A stretch of 64,000 nucleotides of DNA from Mesorhizobium_K sp040049215 (GTDB lineage: Bacteria; Pseudomonadota; Alphaproteobacteria; Rhizobiales; Rhizobiaceae). This document shows positions 7,664 to 16,819 of the stretch, piece after piece. The stretch is taken from positions 248,001 through 312,000 of the forward strand of contig NZ_JBDZDN010000003.1 of assembly GCF_040049215.1 (NCBI RefSeq), read 5' to 3'. Below the pieces are notes generated by a model. It did not search any database, was not told the DNA's origin, and saw nothing but the letters and a program-made list of their open reading frames with translations. Position numbers and translations under genes: made by a program. Every line of letters begins with the position of its first letter. Within the stretch, counting starts at the first letter, position 1.

Positions 7664-8824
7664 ATGCAGGAACATGATTCCTCCTGGGTCCGAACCGAAA
7701 TGGCCCTGGCGCAGGCAGCACCGCGCGATCAGGTCGGCGCTTATGCCTGGGTGAAGAAGAACCTCTTCGCCACGCCTGTGGATTCCGTGCTTACCGTCAT
7801 CGCGGTTTTGGCGATCGCATGGTTCGTTCCGCAGATCCTGAACTGGCTGTTCTTCAGCGCCATCTGGAGCGGGGCCGATCGCACGGCCTGTCTGACCGTG
7901 GACCAGGGCGGCCAGCTTCCTGCCGGTTGGTCCGGCGCCTGCTGGCCGTTCGTCAGCGGCAGGTTCGGGCAATTCATGTTCGGGCGCTATCCGTTGGAAG
8001 AGCGTTGGCGGGTCATGCTTGCCGGCATCATCTTCGTCGCGCTGCTGGCTCCGTTGCTGATCCCGCGCGTGCCCTACAAGCGGTTGAACGCCGTCCTGTT
8101 CTTCGCCGTGTTTCCGTTCATCGCCTTCTTCCTCCTGGTCGGCGGCTACTTCGGCCTGCCTTATGTCGAGACGCCGCTTTGGGGCGGGCTGATGGTCACG
8201 CTGGTGATCTCCTATGTCGGCATCGTCGTGTCGCTGCCGCTTGGCATCCTGCTGGCTCTGGGGCGGCGGTCCAAGATGCCGATCGTCAAGCTCCTGTCGG
8301 TCGTCTTCATCGAGACGATACGCGGCGTCCCGCTGGTGACCGTCCTGTTCATGGCGAGCTTCATGCTGCCGCTCTTCGTTCCGCCGGGGGTAACCTTCGA
8401 CAAGTTGCTGCGCGCGTTGATCGGCGTGGCGCTGTTTTCGTCGGCCTACATGGCGGAGACCGTTCGCGGGGGTCTCCAGGCGATTCCCAAGGGCCAGTAT
8501 GAAGGCGCCGATTCGCTCGGTCTCGGCTATTGGCAGAAGATGGGTTTCATCGTCATGCCGCAGGCGCTGAAACTGGTCATCCCGGGCATAGTCAACAACT
8601 TCATCGGCCTGTTCAAGGACACCACGCTGGTTTTGATCATCTCGATGTTCGATCTGCTTGGAGTCGTGAAGCAGAACATATCGGGCGACCCGACCTGGGC
8701 CACCCCGCAGACCGCCAAGACCGGCTATGTCTTTGCCGCCGCGATCTTCTGGTTGTTCTGTTTCAGCATGTCGCGCTATTCACAATACATGGAACGCCGG
8801 CTCGATACCGGCCACCGAAAATAA
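7664..8824 (+). CDS. aapM: General L-amino acid ABC transporter permease AapM
   Basis: The protein has 386 residues, the partner permease of AapQ. About eight hydrophobic segments are visible. The EAA loop lies near residues 270-300 (KGQYEGADSLGLGYWQKMGFIVMPQALK). A polar periplasmic loop near residues 65-95 carries two cysteines (TACL, GACW). The gene starts 3 nt after the aapQ stop and is translationally coupled to it. The first in-frame ATG (7664) is used. The length suits AapM/BztC. Confidence 0.92.
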   Translation: MQEHDSSWVRTEMALAQAAPRDQVGAYAWVKKNLFATPVDSVLTVIAVLAIAWFVPQILNWLFFSAIWSGADRTACLTVDQGGQLPAGWSGACWPFVSGRFGQFMFGRYPLEERWRVMLAGIIFVALLAPLLIPRVPYKRLNAVLFFAVFPFIAFFLLVGGYFGLPYVETPLWGGLMVTLVISYVGIVVSLPLGILLALGRRSKMPIVKLLSVVFIETIRGVPLVTVLFMASFMLPLFVPPGVTFDKLLRALIGVALFSSAYMAETVRGGLQAIPKGQYEGADSLGLGYWQKMGFIVMPQALKLVIPGIVNNFIGLFKDTTLVLIISMFDLLGVVKQNISGDPTWATPQTAKTGYVFAAAIFWLFCFSMSRYSQYMERRLDTGHRK

Positions 8825-8850
8825 TCAAGAAAACGAAAGGGAACCGGTCG

Positions 8851-9654
8851 ATGGTCATCGAGAACGCAGTCAGCGCGGAGGAGATCAAGGTCGACGTCAA
8901 GAAGATGCACATCTCCGACACCGACGTCGCAATCGAGATCGTCGGCATGTCGAAGTGGTACGGCGACTTCAACGTGCTCAAGGACATCAACCTCAAGGTC
9001 ATGCGCGGCGAGCGCATCGTCATCTGCGGGCCGTCGGGTTCCGGCAAGTCGACCATGATCCGCTGCATCAACCGGCTGGAGGAACACCAGAAGGGCAAGA
9101 TCGTCGTCGACGGCAAGGAACTCACCAACGACCTGAAGAAGATCGACGAGGTGCGTCGCGAAGTCGGCATGGTGTTCCAGCACTTCAACCTGTTTCCCCA
9201 CCTGACGATCCTGGAGAACTGCACGCTGGCGCCGATCTGGGTGCGCAAGACGCCCAAGAAGGAGGCCGAGGAGATCGCCATGCATTTCCTCAAGCGCGTG
9301 AAGATTCCCGAGCAGGCGAACAAATATCCGGGCCAGCTTTCGGGCGGCCAGCAGCAGCGCGTGGCGATCGCCCGCTCGTTGTGCATGAACCCGCGCATCA
9401 TGCTGTTCGACGAGCCGACCTCCGCGCTCGATCCCGAGATGATCAAGGAAGTGCTGGAGACGATGGTCGGCCTCGCCGAGGAAGGCATGACCATGCTCTG
9501 CGTGACGCACGAGATGGGCTTTGCCCGCAAGGTCGCCAACCGCGTGATCTTCATGGACCAGGGCCAGATCGTCGAGCAGAACACGCCCGCCGAGTTCTTC
9601 GACCATCCCAGGCACGAGCGAACCAAACTCTTCCTGAGCCAGATATTGCACTGA
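8851..9654 (+). CDS. aapP: General L-amino acid ABC transporter ATP-binding protein AapP
   Basis: The protein has 267 residues, a complete ABC ATPase: Walker A GPSGSGKST at 60-68, Q-loop near 110, signature LSGGQQQR at 163-170, Walker B IMLFDEPT at 183-190, and the switch histidine in CVTHEMGF. It energises AapQM. Compared with short GlnQ proteins it has about 30 extra N-terminal residues (VSAEEIKVDVKK), as in AapP. ATG 8851 follows a purine-rich stretch (ACGAAAGGGAA). It is the last gene of the operon. Confidence 0.95.
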   Translation: MVIENAVSAEEIKVDVKKMHISDTDVAIEIVGMSKWYGDFNVLKDINLKVMRGERIVICGPSGSGKSTMIRCINRLEEHQKGKIVVDGKELTNDLKKIDEVRREVGMVFQHFNLFPHLTILENCTLAPIWVRKTPKKEAEEIAMHFLKRVKIPEQANKYPGQLSGGQQQRVAIARSLCMNPRIMLFDEPTSALDPEMIKEVLETMVGLAEEGMTMLCVTHEMGFARKVANRVIFMDQGQIVEQNTPAEFFDHPRHERTKLFLSQILH

Positions 9655-9688
9655 GCGTGCCGATACGCTGAACGGAATGTGATCCCCG

Positions 9689-10363
9689 ATGGCCAGGGTC
9701 AGCCGCTGGCTGCTCTATATCCTCGCCGCCGTGGCGTTGCTTCTGGTCGCCGGAACGCTGGTCCCCAGGCCGTTGTTTGCCGATGCCGGGACCGGCCAGG
9801 CGAGCCGGCGGATCCTGGTCATCGGCAACCCCATTCACACCGACATCGTCATCCCGATCGATGCCGGCGTGCTGGCGCGCTTCGAGCCGCTGCTGCATGC
9901 GGGGATCAAGGCGGATGCGCCGGGCGCGCGCCACCTCGTATTCGGCTGGGGCAGCCGCGCCTTCTACATCGAGACTCCGACTTGGGCTGACCTGAAGCCC
10001 GGGCCGCTGCTTTCAGCGCTCACGCTCGACGCGTCCGTCATGCATGTCGGCGTGGCGGGGACGATCGACGAGACGCAGACGCCGGTTCGGGGCTTCGATC
10101 TGACCGAAGGGGAATTCGAACGTCTGCTGGCCTTCATCCAGGCCAGCTTCCGGAGCGGTGCGGACGGACCAATCCCAATTCCGGATTCGGCTTATGGCGA
10201 ATTTGACGGCTTTTTCGAAGCCGAGGGGCATTTCAACGCTCTTCTCGGCTGCAACACCTGGGCGGCGGCGGCATTGCGCGAGGCCGGGCTGCGGACGGGC
10301 TGGTGGAATCCGCTGCCGCAGACGCTGGGCATGTCGCTCGACCTGCACAACTCACAGTTTTAG
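9689..10363 (+). CDS. DUF2459 family protein (TIGR02117-like)
   Basis: The protein has 224 residues. A hydrophobic N-terminal segment (residues 6-24) is a signal peptide or single anchor. The rest carries DUF2459 hallmarks: HTDIVIPI near residue 50, the FGWGSRAFYIETPTW block, and the LGCNTWAA block near 200 with a conserved Cys. The NlpC-like spacing of His and Cys has made some suspect a hydrolase fold, but the function is unproven. It is probably periplasmic. It may be cotranscribed with the aap operon (34-nt gap). Its 3' end overlaps the convergent monooxygenase by 12 nt. Confidence 0.8.
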   Translation: MARVSRWLLYILAAVALLLVAGTLVPRPLFADAGTGQASRRILVIGNPIHTDIVIPIDAGVLARFEPLLHAGIKADAPGARHLVFGWGSRAFYIETPTWADLKPGPLLSALTLDASVMHVGVAGTIDETQTPVRGFDLTEGEFERLLAFIQASFRSGADGPIPIPDSAYGEFDGFFEAEGHFNALLGCNTWAAAALREAGLRTGWWNPLPQTLGMSLDLHNSQF

Positions 10364-11575
10364 CGCGGGCGGCTTCCAGCCGTAGAGCCAGTCGAGGCCG
10401 GTGGCGAGCTTTTCCGGGCCGCGCATGCGCAGGAAAAGGTTGCGCGTCGCCGCGACTGGCCCGGCGGCGTGCCACGCCATCCTGTTCAGCCTGCCGCGGC
10501 GCGCTACGCGTTCGATGCGCCTACGCCTTTCCCGCTCCCAGGTTGCGAGCGCATCGGCGACGCTGTCGGGCCGGGCGAGCACATGGCCGGCGAGCGTCTC
10601 GGCATCCTCGATCGCCATCGCCGCCCCCTGCGCGGCATAGGGCGTCATCGCATGCGCGGCGTCGCCGATCAGCGCTATGCCGCCGGGCGCGGTCCAGGAG
10701 CCGCCCAAAGGCATCGTATGAAGCGGCCACACCATCCATTCGCCGTCATCGTCGGCGAGCTTCGACAGCGCCGGCGCGGTTCGCCGCATCGCGGTCTTGA
10801 GTACCTTGGTGTCCATCGTGCCGGACCAGGTCTCGCTCATCGACGTGCCGCGCGTGAAAGCGACGAGATTGAGCGCAGCACCTCCGCGGACCGGATAGGT
10901 GATCAGGTGGAAACCGGGGGCTAGGAAGGCGGTGACGACGCCGCCGATGCCGAGCTGGGCCAGCGAACGCCCGGCAGGGCTTTCGGCCCGGATAGTCCTG
11001 CGCCAGGCGACCTGGCCCGCAAAGCGGCTTTTCCCGCGGTCGCCGACCAGCCGGCGCAGATCCGACCAGACGCCGTCCGCCACGACCAGCAGCATGCCGG
11101 CCGTCTGCTCGATGCGGCCGGCGATCTCGACCGATACGGTCACGCCGAGCGGATGCGGTGTCGCGTCCCGGACGGTCGCCCCTGTCGTCAGCTGAATTCC
11201 GGGCTCGCGGCCGACATGCGCCAGCAAGGCACCTTGCAGGTCGGCGCGGTGGGCGGTGAGATAAGGCGCCTTCCAGCGCCATTCGGCCGCCGCGCCGAGC
11301 TGCACGCGGCCGAGTTCAGCCAGGCTGGAGGCATCGCGCATGACGACGGCGTCCGGCCGCACGGCGGCGTGGCGAAGCCCCGGCAGCACGCCGAGACGGT
11401 CGAGGATGCGCGTGGCGTTCGGCGACAGCTGGAGGCCGGCCCCGACCTCGTCGAGCCGCTGCGCGCGCTCGAACACCCTGACCGGATAGCCGCGAACGGC
11501 GAAGGCAAGCGCCGCCGTCAGGCCGGCAATGCCGGCGCCGGCGATGATGATCTGCCGAGAGCGCGCCTCAGCCAT
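10352..11575 (-). CDS. FAD-dependent class A monooxygenase (salicylate hydroxylase-like)
   Basis: The protein has 407 residues, a single-component flavoprotein hydroxylase. The FAD-binding Rossmann motif GAGIAGLTAAL lies at about 12-22. The DG motif (VADGVWSDLRR) is near 160. The GD motif (LIGDAAHAMTPYAAQG) is near 297. These make it an NAD(P)H-dependent aromatic hydroxylase of the salicylate/6-hydroxynicotinate 3-monooxygenase kind, but the substrate is unknown. ATG 11575 is chosen because the Rossmann strand starts there; a longer frame upstream runs into the zinc-finger gene. It follows that gene by 19 nt on the same strand. Confidence 0.85.
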   Translation of the reverse strand: MAEARSRQIIIAGAGIAGLTAALAFAVRGYPVRVFERAQRLDEVGAGLQLSPNATRILDRLGVLPGLRHAAVRPDAVVMRDASSLAELGRVQLGAAAEWRWKAPYLTAHRADLQGALLAHVGREPGIQLTTGATVRDATPHPLGVTVSVEIAGRIEQTAGMLLVVADGVWSDLRRLVGDRGKSRFAGQVAWRRTIRAESPAGRSLAQLGIGGVVTAFLAPGFHLITYPVRGGAALNLVAFTRGTSMSETWSGTMDTKVLKTAMRRTAPALSKLADDDGEWMVWPLHTMPLGGSWTAPGGIALIGDAAHAMTPYAAQGAAMAIEDAETLAGHVLARPDSVADALATWERERRRRIERVARRGRLNRMAWHAAGPVAATRNLFLRMRGPEKLATGLDWLYGWKPPALKL

Positions 11576-11594
11576 GAGCGTTCGTCGGGCCCGA

Positions 11595-11840
11595 TCAGGC
11601 CGCGCGGTCGAGGTAGGTGCAGTTTCCCGGACGCGTCTCGTCCGCCCTGAGCGCTGGATCGTAGCGATAGAGCGTGGAGCAATAGGGGCAGACCTTTTCG
11701 TCATCCGCGCCCATGTCGAGATAGACATGCGGATGATCGAACGGCGGATTGGCTCCGACGCACATGAATTCCTTCACGCCGATGTCGATCGCGGCGTGGC
11801 CAGCATCGTTCTGGAAGTGGGGAATGGAACCGCCCGCCAT
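11595..11840 (-). CDS. Zinc-finger CHCC protein, NDUFS6-like
   Basis: The protein has 81 residues. It has the zf-CHCC pattern: a first Cys (FMC), a His (HPHVYLDMG) and a CxxC pair (VCPYCSTLY), the zinc ligands of the NDUFS6/complex I 13 kDa subunit. In alphaproteobacteria this protein is an accessory subunit of NADH dehydrogenase. It is separate from any nuo operon, like the NDUFS4-like gene at 1974. It is cotranscribed with the downstream flavoprotein monooxygenase. Confidence 0.88.
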   Translation of the reverse strand: MAGGSIPHFQNDAGHAAIDIGVKEFMCVGANPPFDHPHVYLDMGADDEKVCPYCSTLYRYDPALRADETRPGNCTYLDRAA

Positions 11841-12003
11841 GTCATGCTCCCTCAGCCTCTATCAACCATTTCCGCCGATAGCGTTTGTCCCATAACCTGA
11901 TGCTTTGCAAGCCGCATGAAATCAAACTGTCGCAAAACCCTGCCAGAGGGTAGATTGCGCCGGATATCGGCTAAGAACATGGAAATCAGGGGCGAATGAC
12001 CAG

Positions 12004-14211
12004 ATGAGCGAGTTGAAGCCGGCGCAGAGCGAGTTTACCGCCGTTGCAACGGCCGACGGTGACGGCGTCGGGAACCCCGACCGCTTCGTCAACCGCGAGT
12101 TCTCGTGGCTGCAGTTCAATCGCCGCGTGCTGGAGGAATCGCAGAATACCTCCCATCCGTTGCTCGAGCGTGTGCGCTTCCTGTCCATATCGGCGGCCAA
12201 CCTCGACGAGTTCTTCATGGTGCGTGTAGCTGGCCTTGCCGGCCAGGTGCGCGAGGGGATTTCACTGCGCAGCCCCGATGGCCGCACTCCCGAGCAGCAG
12301 CTCGAGCAACTCCTGGTCGAGGTAGGGCGGCTGCAGGAGGACCAGCAGAAAAGCCTGTCCAACCTGGCCGTCCTGCTGCGGAAGGAGGGCATTGAGACCA
12401 TCGCCGTGGACCAACTGTCCAAGGACGAGATCGCCTGGCTGGAAGATCATTTCCTGGAGCAGATCTTTCCGGTGCTGACCCCGTTGTCGATCGACCCCGC
12501 GCATCCGTTTCCGTTCATTCCCAACCTCGGCTTCTCGATCGCGCTGCAGCTGCGTCACCTCAAGAACGGCGAGGGCATGTCGGCGCTTCTGCGCCTGCCG
12601 ACGGCGCTGAGGCGCTTCATCCGGTTGCCTGACCGCAAGGCGGAAATCCGCTTCATCCCGATCGAGCAGACGGTCGGCCTGTTCATAGGCAAGCTGTTCC
12701 CGGGCTACGAGGTCAAGGGTTCCGGAACGTTCCGCATCATCCGCGACAGCGATATCGAGGTCGAAGAGGAATCCGAGGACCTCGTGCGGCTCTTCGAGAC
12801 GGCATTGAAGCGCCGCCGCCGCGGTTCGGTGATCCGCATCGAATTCGACAGCCAGATGCCCGAGGAGCTGCGCGACTTCGTGGCAGGCGAGCTGGGCGTG
12901 GCCGCAAACCGCATCAGCGTGCTGACCGGTCCGCTGGCGGTCAACCAGATTTCCGAGATCGTCGCCGTGCCGCGGGACGATCTCAAGTTCACCCCTTACA
13001 ATCCGCGGTTCCCCGAGCGAATCCGCGAACATGGCGGCGACTGCTTTGCGGCAATCCGCGAGAAGGACATCATCGTCCACCACCCATACGAATCATTCGA
13101 TGTGGTGGTGCAGTTCATTCGCCAGGCCGCGGCCGATCCGGAAGTGGTGGCGATCAAGCAGACGCTCTACCGCACCTCCAACGACAGCCCCGTGGTGCGC
13201 GCGCTGGTCGATGCGGCGGAGGCCGGCAAATCGGTCACAGCACTGGTCGAGCTCAAGGCGCGGTTCGACGAGGAAGCGAATATCCGCTGGGCGCGCGACC
13301 TCGAACGCGCCGGGGTCCAGGTCGTGTTCGGGTTTCTGGAGCTCAAGACGCACGCCAAGATGTCGATGGTGGTGCGGCGCGAGGACGGCAAGCTGCGCAA
13401 CTACGTGCATCTGGGCACCGGCAACTATCATCCGATCACCGCGCGCATCTATACCGACCTGTCCTTCTTCACGACCGACCCGCTGATCGCGCGCGACGTG
13501 GCTCAGATCTTCAATTTCATCACCGGCTATGCCGAGCCTGCCGAGACCATGCGGTTGGCGCTGTCGCCCTATACGCTGCGCAGCCGCATCCTCGGCCACA
13601 TCAAGGACGAGATCGGCCACGCGCAGGCGGGCCGACCGGCCAAGATATGGATGAAGATGAATGCGCTCGTCGATCCCATTGTTATCGACGCGCTTTACGA
13701 CGCGAGTCGAGCCGGCGTCGACATCGATCTGGTCATCCGGGGCATATGCTGCCTGCGCCCGCAGGTGCCGGGCCTGTCGGAAAACATCCGCGTCAAATCG
13801 ATCGTCGGACGTTTCCTGGAGCACAGCCGCATTTTCTGTTTCGGCAACGGCCATGGCCTGCCGTCCGACGACGCCATCGTCTACATCGGCTCCGCCGACA
13901 TGATGCCGCGCAATCTCGACCGCCGGGTCGAGACGCTGGTGCCGATCACCAACCAGACTGTGCATGAACAGATACTGGGCCAGATCATGCTCGGAAACAT
14001 AATGGACAACCAGCAAAGTTTTGAAGTATTGCCCGACGGCACCTCGCGGCGGATCGCGCTCGACGAGGGCGAGGAACCGTTCAACGCGCAGGAATATTTC
14101 ATGACCAACCCTAGCCTGTCCGGACGGGGCGACGCGCTGAAATCGCATGCGCCCAAGCAGATCGCGCAGTTCAAGCGGCGCAAGAAGGCTGGCGTGTCCC
14201 AGAGCGGATGA
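12004..14211 (+). CDS. ppk1: Polyphosphate kinase 1
   Basis: The protein has 735 residues, full length for PPK1. It reversibly transfers the terminal phosphate of ATP to polyphosphate. The N domain begins FVNREFSWLQFNRRVLEE near residue 30. The two phospholipase D-like catalytic domains hold the family's conserved histidines in KTHAKMSM and YVHLGTGNYH near 455-480. Near the C-terminus SADMMPRNLDRRVE is also diagnostic. Its stop overlaps the ppx start (ATGA), so the two are translationally coupled. The paired enzymes make and degrade polyphosphate. Confidence 0.97.
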   Translation: MSELKPAQSEFTAVATADGDGVGNPDRFVNREFSWLQFNRRVLEESQNTSHPLLERVRFLSISAANLDEFFMVRVAGLAGQVREGISLRSPDGRTPEQQLEQLLVEVGRLQEDQQKSLSNLAVLLRKEGIETIAVDQLSKDEIAWLEDHFLEQIFPVLTPLSIDPAHPFPFIPNLGFSIALQLRHLKNGEGMSALLRLPTALRRFIRLPDRKAEIRFIPIEQTVGLFIGKLFPGYEVKGSGTFRIIRDSDIEVEEESEDLVRLFETALKRRRRGSVIRIEFDSQMPEELRDFVAGELGVAANRISVLTGPLAVNQISEIVAVPRDDLKFTPYNPRFPERIREHGGDCFAAIREKDIIVHHPYESFDVVVQFIRQAAADPEVVAIKQTLYRTSNDSPVVRALVDAAEAGKSVTALVELKARFDEEANIRWARDLERAGVQVVFGFLELKTHAKMSMVVRREDGKLRNYVHLGTGNYHPITARIYTDLSFFTTDPLIARDVAQIFNFITGYAEPAETMRLALSPYTLRSRILGHIKDEIGHAQAGRPAKIWMKMNALVDPIVIDALYDASRAGVDIDLVIRGICCLRPQVPGLSENIRVKSIVGRFLEHSRIFCFGNGHGLPSDDAIVYIGSADMMPRNLDRRVETLVPITNQTVHEQILGQIMLGNIMDNQQSFEVLPDGTSRRIALDEGEEPFNAQEYFMTNPSLSGRGDALKSHAPKQIAQFKRRKKAGVSQSG

Positions 14212-15719
14212 TTTCCCTTTCGCAGGGGCGGCTGCAGGATCGCAGGCCGCTCGCGATCATCGACATCGGGTCGAACTCGATTCGTCTCGTCGTCTATGAA
14301 GGCATTGCGCGTTCGCCGACCGTACTCTTCAACGAGAAGATGCTGGCGGGCCTCGGCCGCGGAATAGTCTCGACCGGCAGGCTCGATCCGGAAGCCGTGA
14401 CGCGCTCGATGGAGGAGTTCCGGCGTTTCCGCGCGCTTTCCGAGCAGTCGGGGGCCGATGAGCTGCATGTGATCGCGACCGCCGCCGCGCGCGAGGCAGA
14501 GAACGGCCCGGATTTCATCCAGCGCGCCGAAGCCGTGCTCGGCACGGAGATTCGCGTGCTGTCGGGCCGCGAGGAAGCCTATTACTCCGCGCTCGGCGTC
14601 ATCTCGGGCTTCCACCCGGCCGACGGCGTCGCCGGCGACCTTGGCGGCGGCAGCCTCGAACTGGTCGACGTCAAGGGCGAAACGATAGGCGACGGCATAA
14701 CGCTGCCGCTCGGCGGCCTGCGCCTGCAGGACATGGCGAAGAATTCCTATGCGACAGCCACCAGGATCGCACGCGAGCAGATCGCCAAGGCTTCCCTACT
14801 GAAAGCCGGCGCGGGGCGCCCGTTCTACGCCGTCGGCGGCACCTGGCGAAACCTCGCCCGGCTGCACATGATCACCACCAATTATCCGCTCGCTGTGATG
14901 CATCACTATGAGATGAACATCGCGAGCTCGGTTCCATTCCTGCAGAAGGTGGCGCGCGGCGACATCGACAAGATCAAGGGCATCGAAGGCGTGTCGAAGG
15001 CCCGTCGCGCGTTGCTGCCGTACGGCGCGATCGTGCTTCTGGAGATCATCGCCGCGATGCAGCCCTCGCAGATCGCCGTTTCGGCGCTCGGCGTGCGCGA
15101 GGGTTTCCTCTATTCCCTGCTGCCCGAGGACGAGCGGCGGGCGGACCCCCTGATCTCGGCGTCCGAGGAACTGGCGCTGCTGCGCGCCCGTTCGGTGACC
15201 CATGCCCGCGAGCTTGTCGACTGGACGGCCGCGGCGCTTGCCGCATTCGGTATCGTCGAAACCGAGGAAGAGGCGCGCTACAGGCACTCCGCCTGCCTGC
15301 TTGCCGATATCGGCTGGCGGGCCCACCCGGAGTATCGCGGCACGCAGTCGCTGAACATCATCGCGCATGCGTCCTTCATCGGCGTCGATCACCCCGGACG
15401 GCTGTTTCTCGCGCTGGTCAACGCATTCCGCAATGACGGCGTCTTCAACGACGCGGTCGCGCCCGAACTCAAGGCGCTGGCGACGCCGCGCTACGTCGAC
15501 CGGGCACGGCTGCTGGCGGCCATGATGCGCGTGGTCTACCTGCTGACGGCGTCGATGCCGGGCGTGATGCCGCGGCTGAGGTGGGAAAAGCGCGACGGAG
15601 GCGCACTTGCGCTGGTCATCCCGTCGGAAATCGCCGGGCTTTACGGCGAGCGGCCGGTCGGCCGGCTGGCGCAGCTAGCGAGGATTTCAGGACGCAAGCT
15701 CGAACTCGCCGTCGTCTGA
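14208..15719 (+). CDS. ppx: Exopolyphosphatase (Ppx/GppA family)
   Basis: The protein has 503 residues of the ASKHA-fold Ppx/GppA family. The phosphate-1 motif IDIGSNSIRLVVYEG lies near 18-33, and phosphate-2 GDLGGGSLEL near 143. The C-terminal half is an HD-like helical domain (RHSACLLADIGWRAHPEYR). It hydrolyses terminal phosphates of polyphosphate and perhaps pppGpp. ATG 14208 overlaps the ppk stop by 4 nt. Confidence 0.95.
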   Translation: MISLSQGRLQDRRPLAIIDIGSNSIRLVVYEGIARSPTVLFNEKMLAGLGRGIVSTGRLDPEAVTRSMEEFRRFRALSEQSGADELHVIATAAAREAENGPDFIQRAEAVLGTEIRVLSGREEAYYSALGVISGFHPADGVAGDLGGGSLELVDVKGETIGDGITLPLGGLRLQDMAKNSYATATRIAREQIAKASLLKAGAGRPFYAVGGTWRNLARLHMITTNYPLAVMHHYEMNIASSVPFLQKVARGDIDKIKGIEGVSKARRALLPYGAIVLLEIIAAMQPSQIAVSALGVREGFLYSLLPEDERRADPLISASEELALLRARSVTHARELVDWTAAALAAFGIVETEEEARYRHSACLLADIGWRAHPEYRGTQSLNIIAHASFIGVDHPGRLFLALVNAFRNDGVFNDAVAPELKALATPRYVDRARLLAAMMRVVYLLTASMPGVMPRLRWEKRDGGALALVIPSEIAGLYGERPVGRLAQLARISGRKLELAVV

Positions 15720-15726
15720 TCCGAAC

Positions 15727-16131
15727 TCATCGGCGGCGCCGCGCATCCACCGACCACGCTCCGGCGCCGGCGACGGCAAGCGCGAGGAATCCGCCGGCGA
15801 TCGCCACGTCCTTCATCAGCGCCTGGCTGTGCATGAAGGCGAGCGTCGCATCCTCGCCGCCCTGGCCGTAGTGGCCGATGAAGCCGGCAGCGACGCTGAA
15901 GGCTGCGAGCAGCAGGGCCGTGGCTCGCGTTCCAAACCCGAGCACGATCAACCCGCCGGCGGCGAGCTCGAACAGGCATGTCGCCCAGGCGACGAAAGAA
16001 GGGGCGGGGAAGCCGAGCGAAGAAAAGTAGCCGGTGGCGCCGGCCATGTCGCGCAGAGCGGAAAAGCCGGAAACGAGAAAAAGGAAAGCCAGTAAAAGTC
16101 GGGCCGCCAGAAGTGAAGCATCGGCCGGCAT
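15727..16131 (-). CDS. DoxX family membrane protein (first paralogue)
   Basis: The protein has 134 residues with four hydrophobic helices and the DoxX pattern: an early LLLAFLFLVSGFSALRD helix, GYFSSLGFPAP, FELAAGGLIVLGF, and a last Ala-rich helix. DoxX proteins are small inner-membrane proteins linked to redox or thiol homeostasis; the exact role here is unknown. The ATG at 16131 is chosen over 16149 because GGGAGG lies 6 nt before it. The gene converges with ppx, with 7 nt between stops. A second paralogue lies just upstream. Confidence 0.82.
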   Translation of the reverse strand: MPADASLLAARLLLAFLFLVSGFSALRDMAGATGYFSSLGFPAPSFVAWATCLFELAAGGLIVLGFGTRATALLLAAFSVAAGFIGHYGQGGEDATLAFMHSQALMKDVAIAGGFLALAVAGAGAWSVDARRRR

Positions 16132-16235
16132 GAAGACCTCCCACGCCATGTGGGCGGCATGCCGCTCACGCCGCCATCATAGGCGCTAACGGCGAGGCGT
16201 GGACAAATTTTCCGACGAATCTTCCAGCGCAACGA

Positions 16236-16261
16236 AAAAGCCCGGATCGCTCCGGGCTTTT
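16236..16261 (-). terminator. Rho-independent terminator of the second DoxX gene
   Basis: A 7-bp GC stem (16240-16246 with 16251-16257) with a 4-nt loop, flanked by A-run and T-run on both sides (five T on the minus strand). It lies 22 nt beyond the stop of the DoxX gene at 16283. Confidence 0.85.
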
Positions 16262-16282
16262 GCCGATGTCTGTCTTGTTCGA

Positions 16283-16702
16283 TCAGCCTCGGCGGCCGTC
16301 GACCGAAAGAGCGCCCGCGCCGACCGCGGCAAGGACCAGCAGGCCGCCCACGATTGCGAAGTTCTTCTGGAAAAACAGGAACTGCGTCATGTCGGCGAAG
16401 TTCAGATGCGCGACCAGAGTGGCAGCGATAGTGAAGGCGCCGAGAGCCAACGCGGCAATGCGGGTCTGGAAGCCGACGACAATGGCGAGACCACCGACGA
16501 GTTCAAGCAGGCCGACCAGGACCGCGACGATGGTCGGCGCGGGCAGGCCGATGCTGCCGAACCAGCCGGCGGTTCCGGCGATGTCGGTGAGCTTGGCGAA
16601 GCCGGCCAGAACGAACATGGCTGCGAGCAGGATGCGGCCGACCAGAATTGCGAGCGAAGTGCTGCTGCCGGACTGGCTGGCGGTAATGGAAGTGGTGGAC
16701 AT
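16283..16702 (-). CDS. DoxX family membrane protein (second paralogue)
   Basis: The protein has 139 residues, with four helices and the same order as the 15727 protein: LLAAMFVLAGFAKLTD, GWFGSIGLPAP, LLELVGGLAIVVGF. Both end in an Ala-rich helix then SVD(A/G)RR, so the two look like an old tandem duplication. A CGGAG lies before the ATG at 16702. Separate promoters are likely, because a terminator lies between the copies. Confidence 0.82.
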   Translation of the reverse strand: MSTTSITASQSGSSTSLAILVGRILLAAMFVLAGFAKLTDIAGTAGWFGSIGLPAPTIVAVLVGLLELVGGLAIVVGFQTRIAALALGAFTIAATLVAHLNFADMTQFLFFQKNFAIVGGLLVLAAVGAGALSVDGRRG

Positions 16703-16819
16703 CTCGGTTCTCCGTTGAGGATGGGGACTCTGTGCCGCACATATACGCGGCCCCCTCCGTTCACAGAAGGTACCTATCTCCTGACACTTCGTTCACAAAA
16801 GGAAGAATATTCCAATCCG

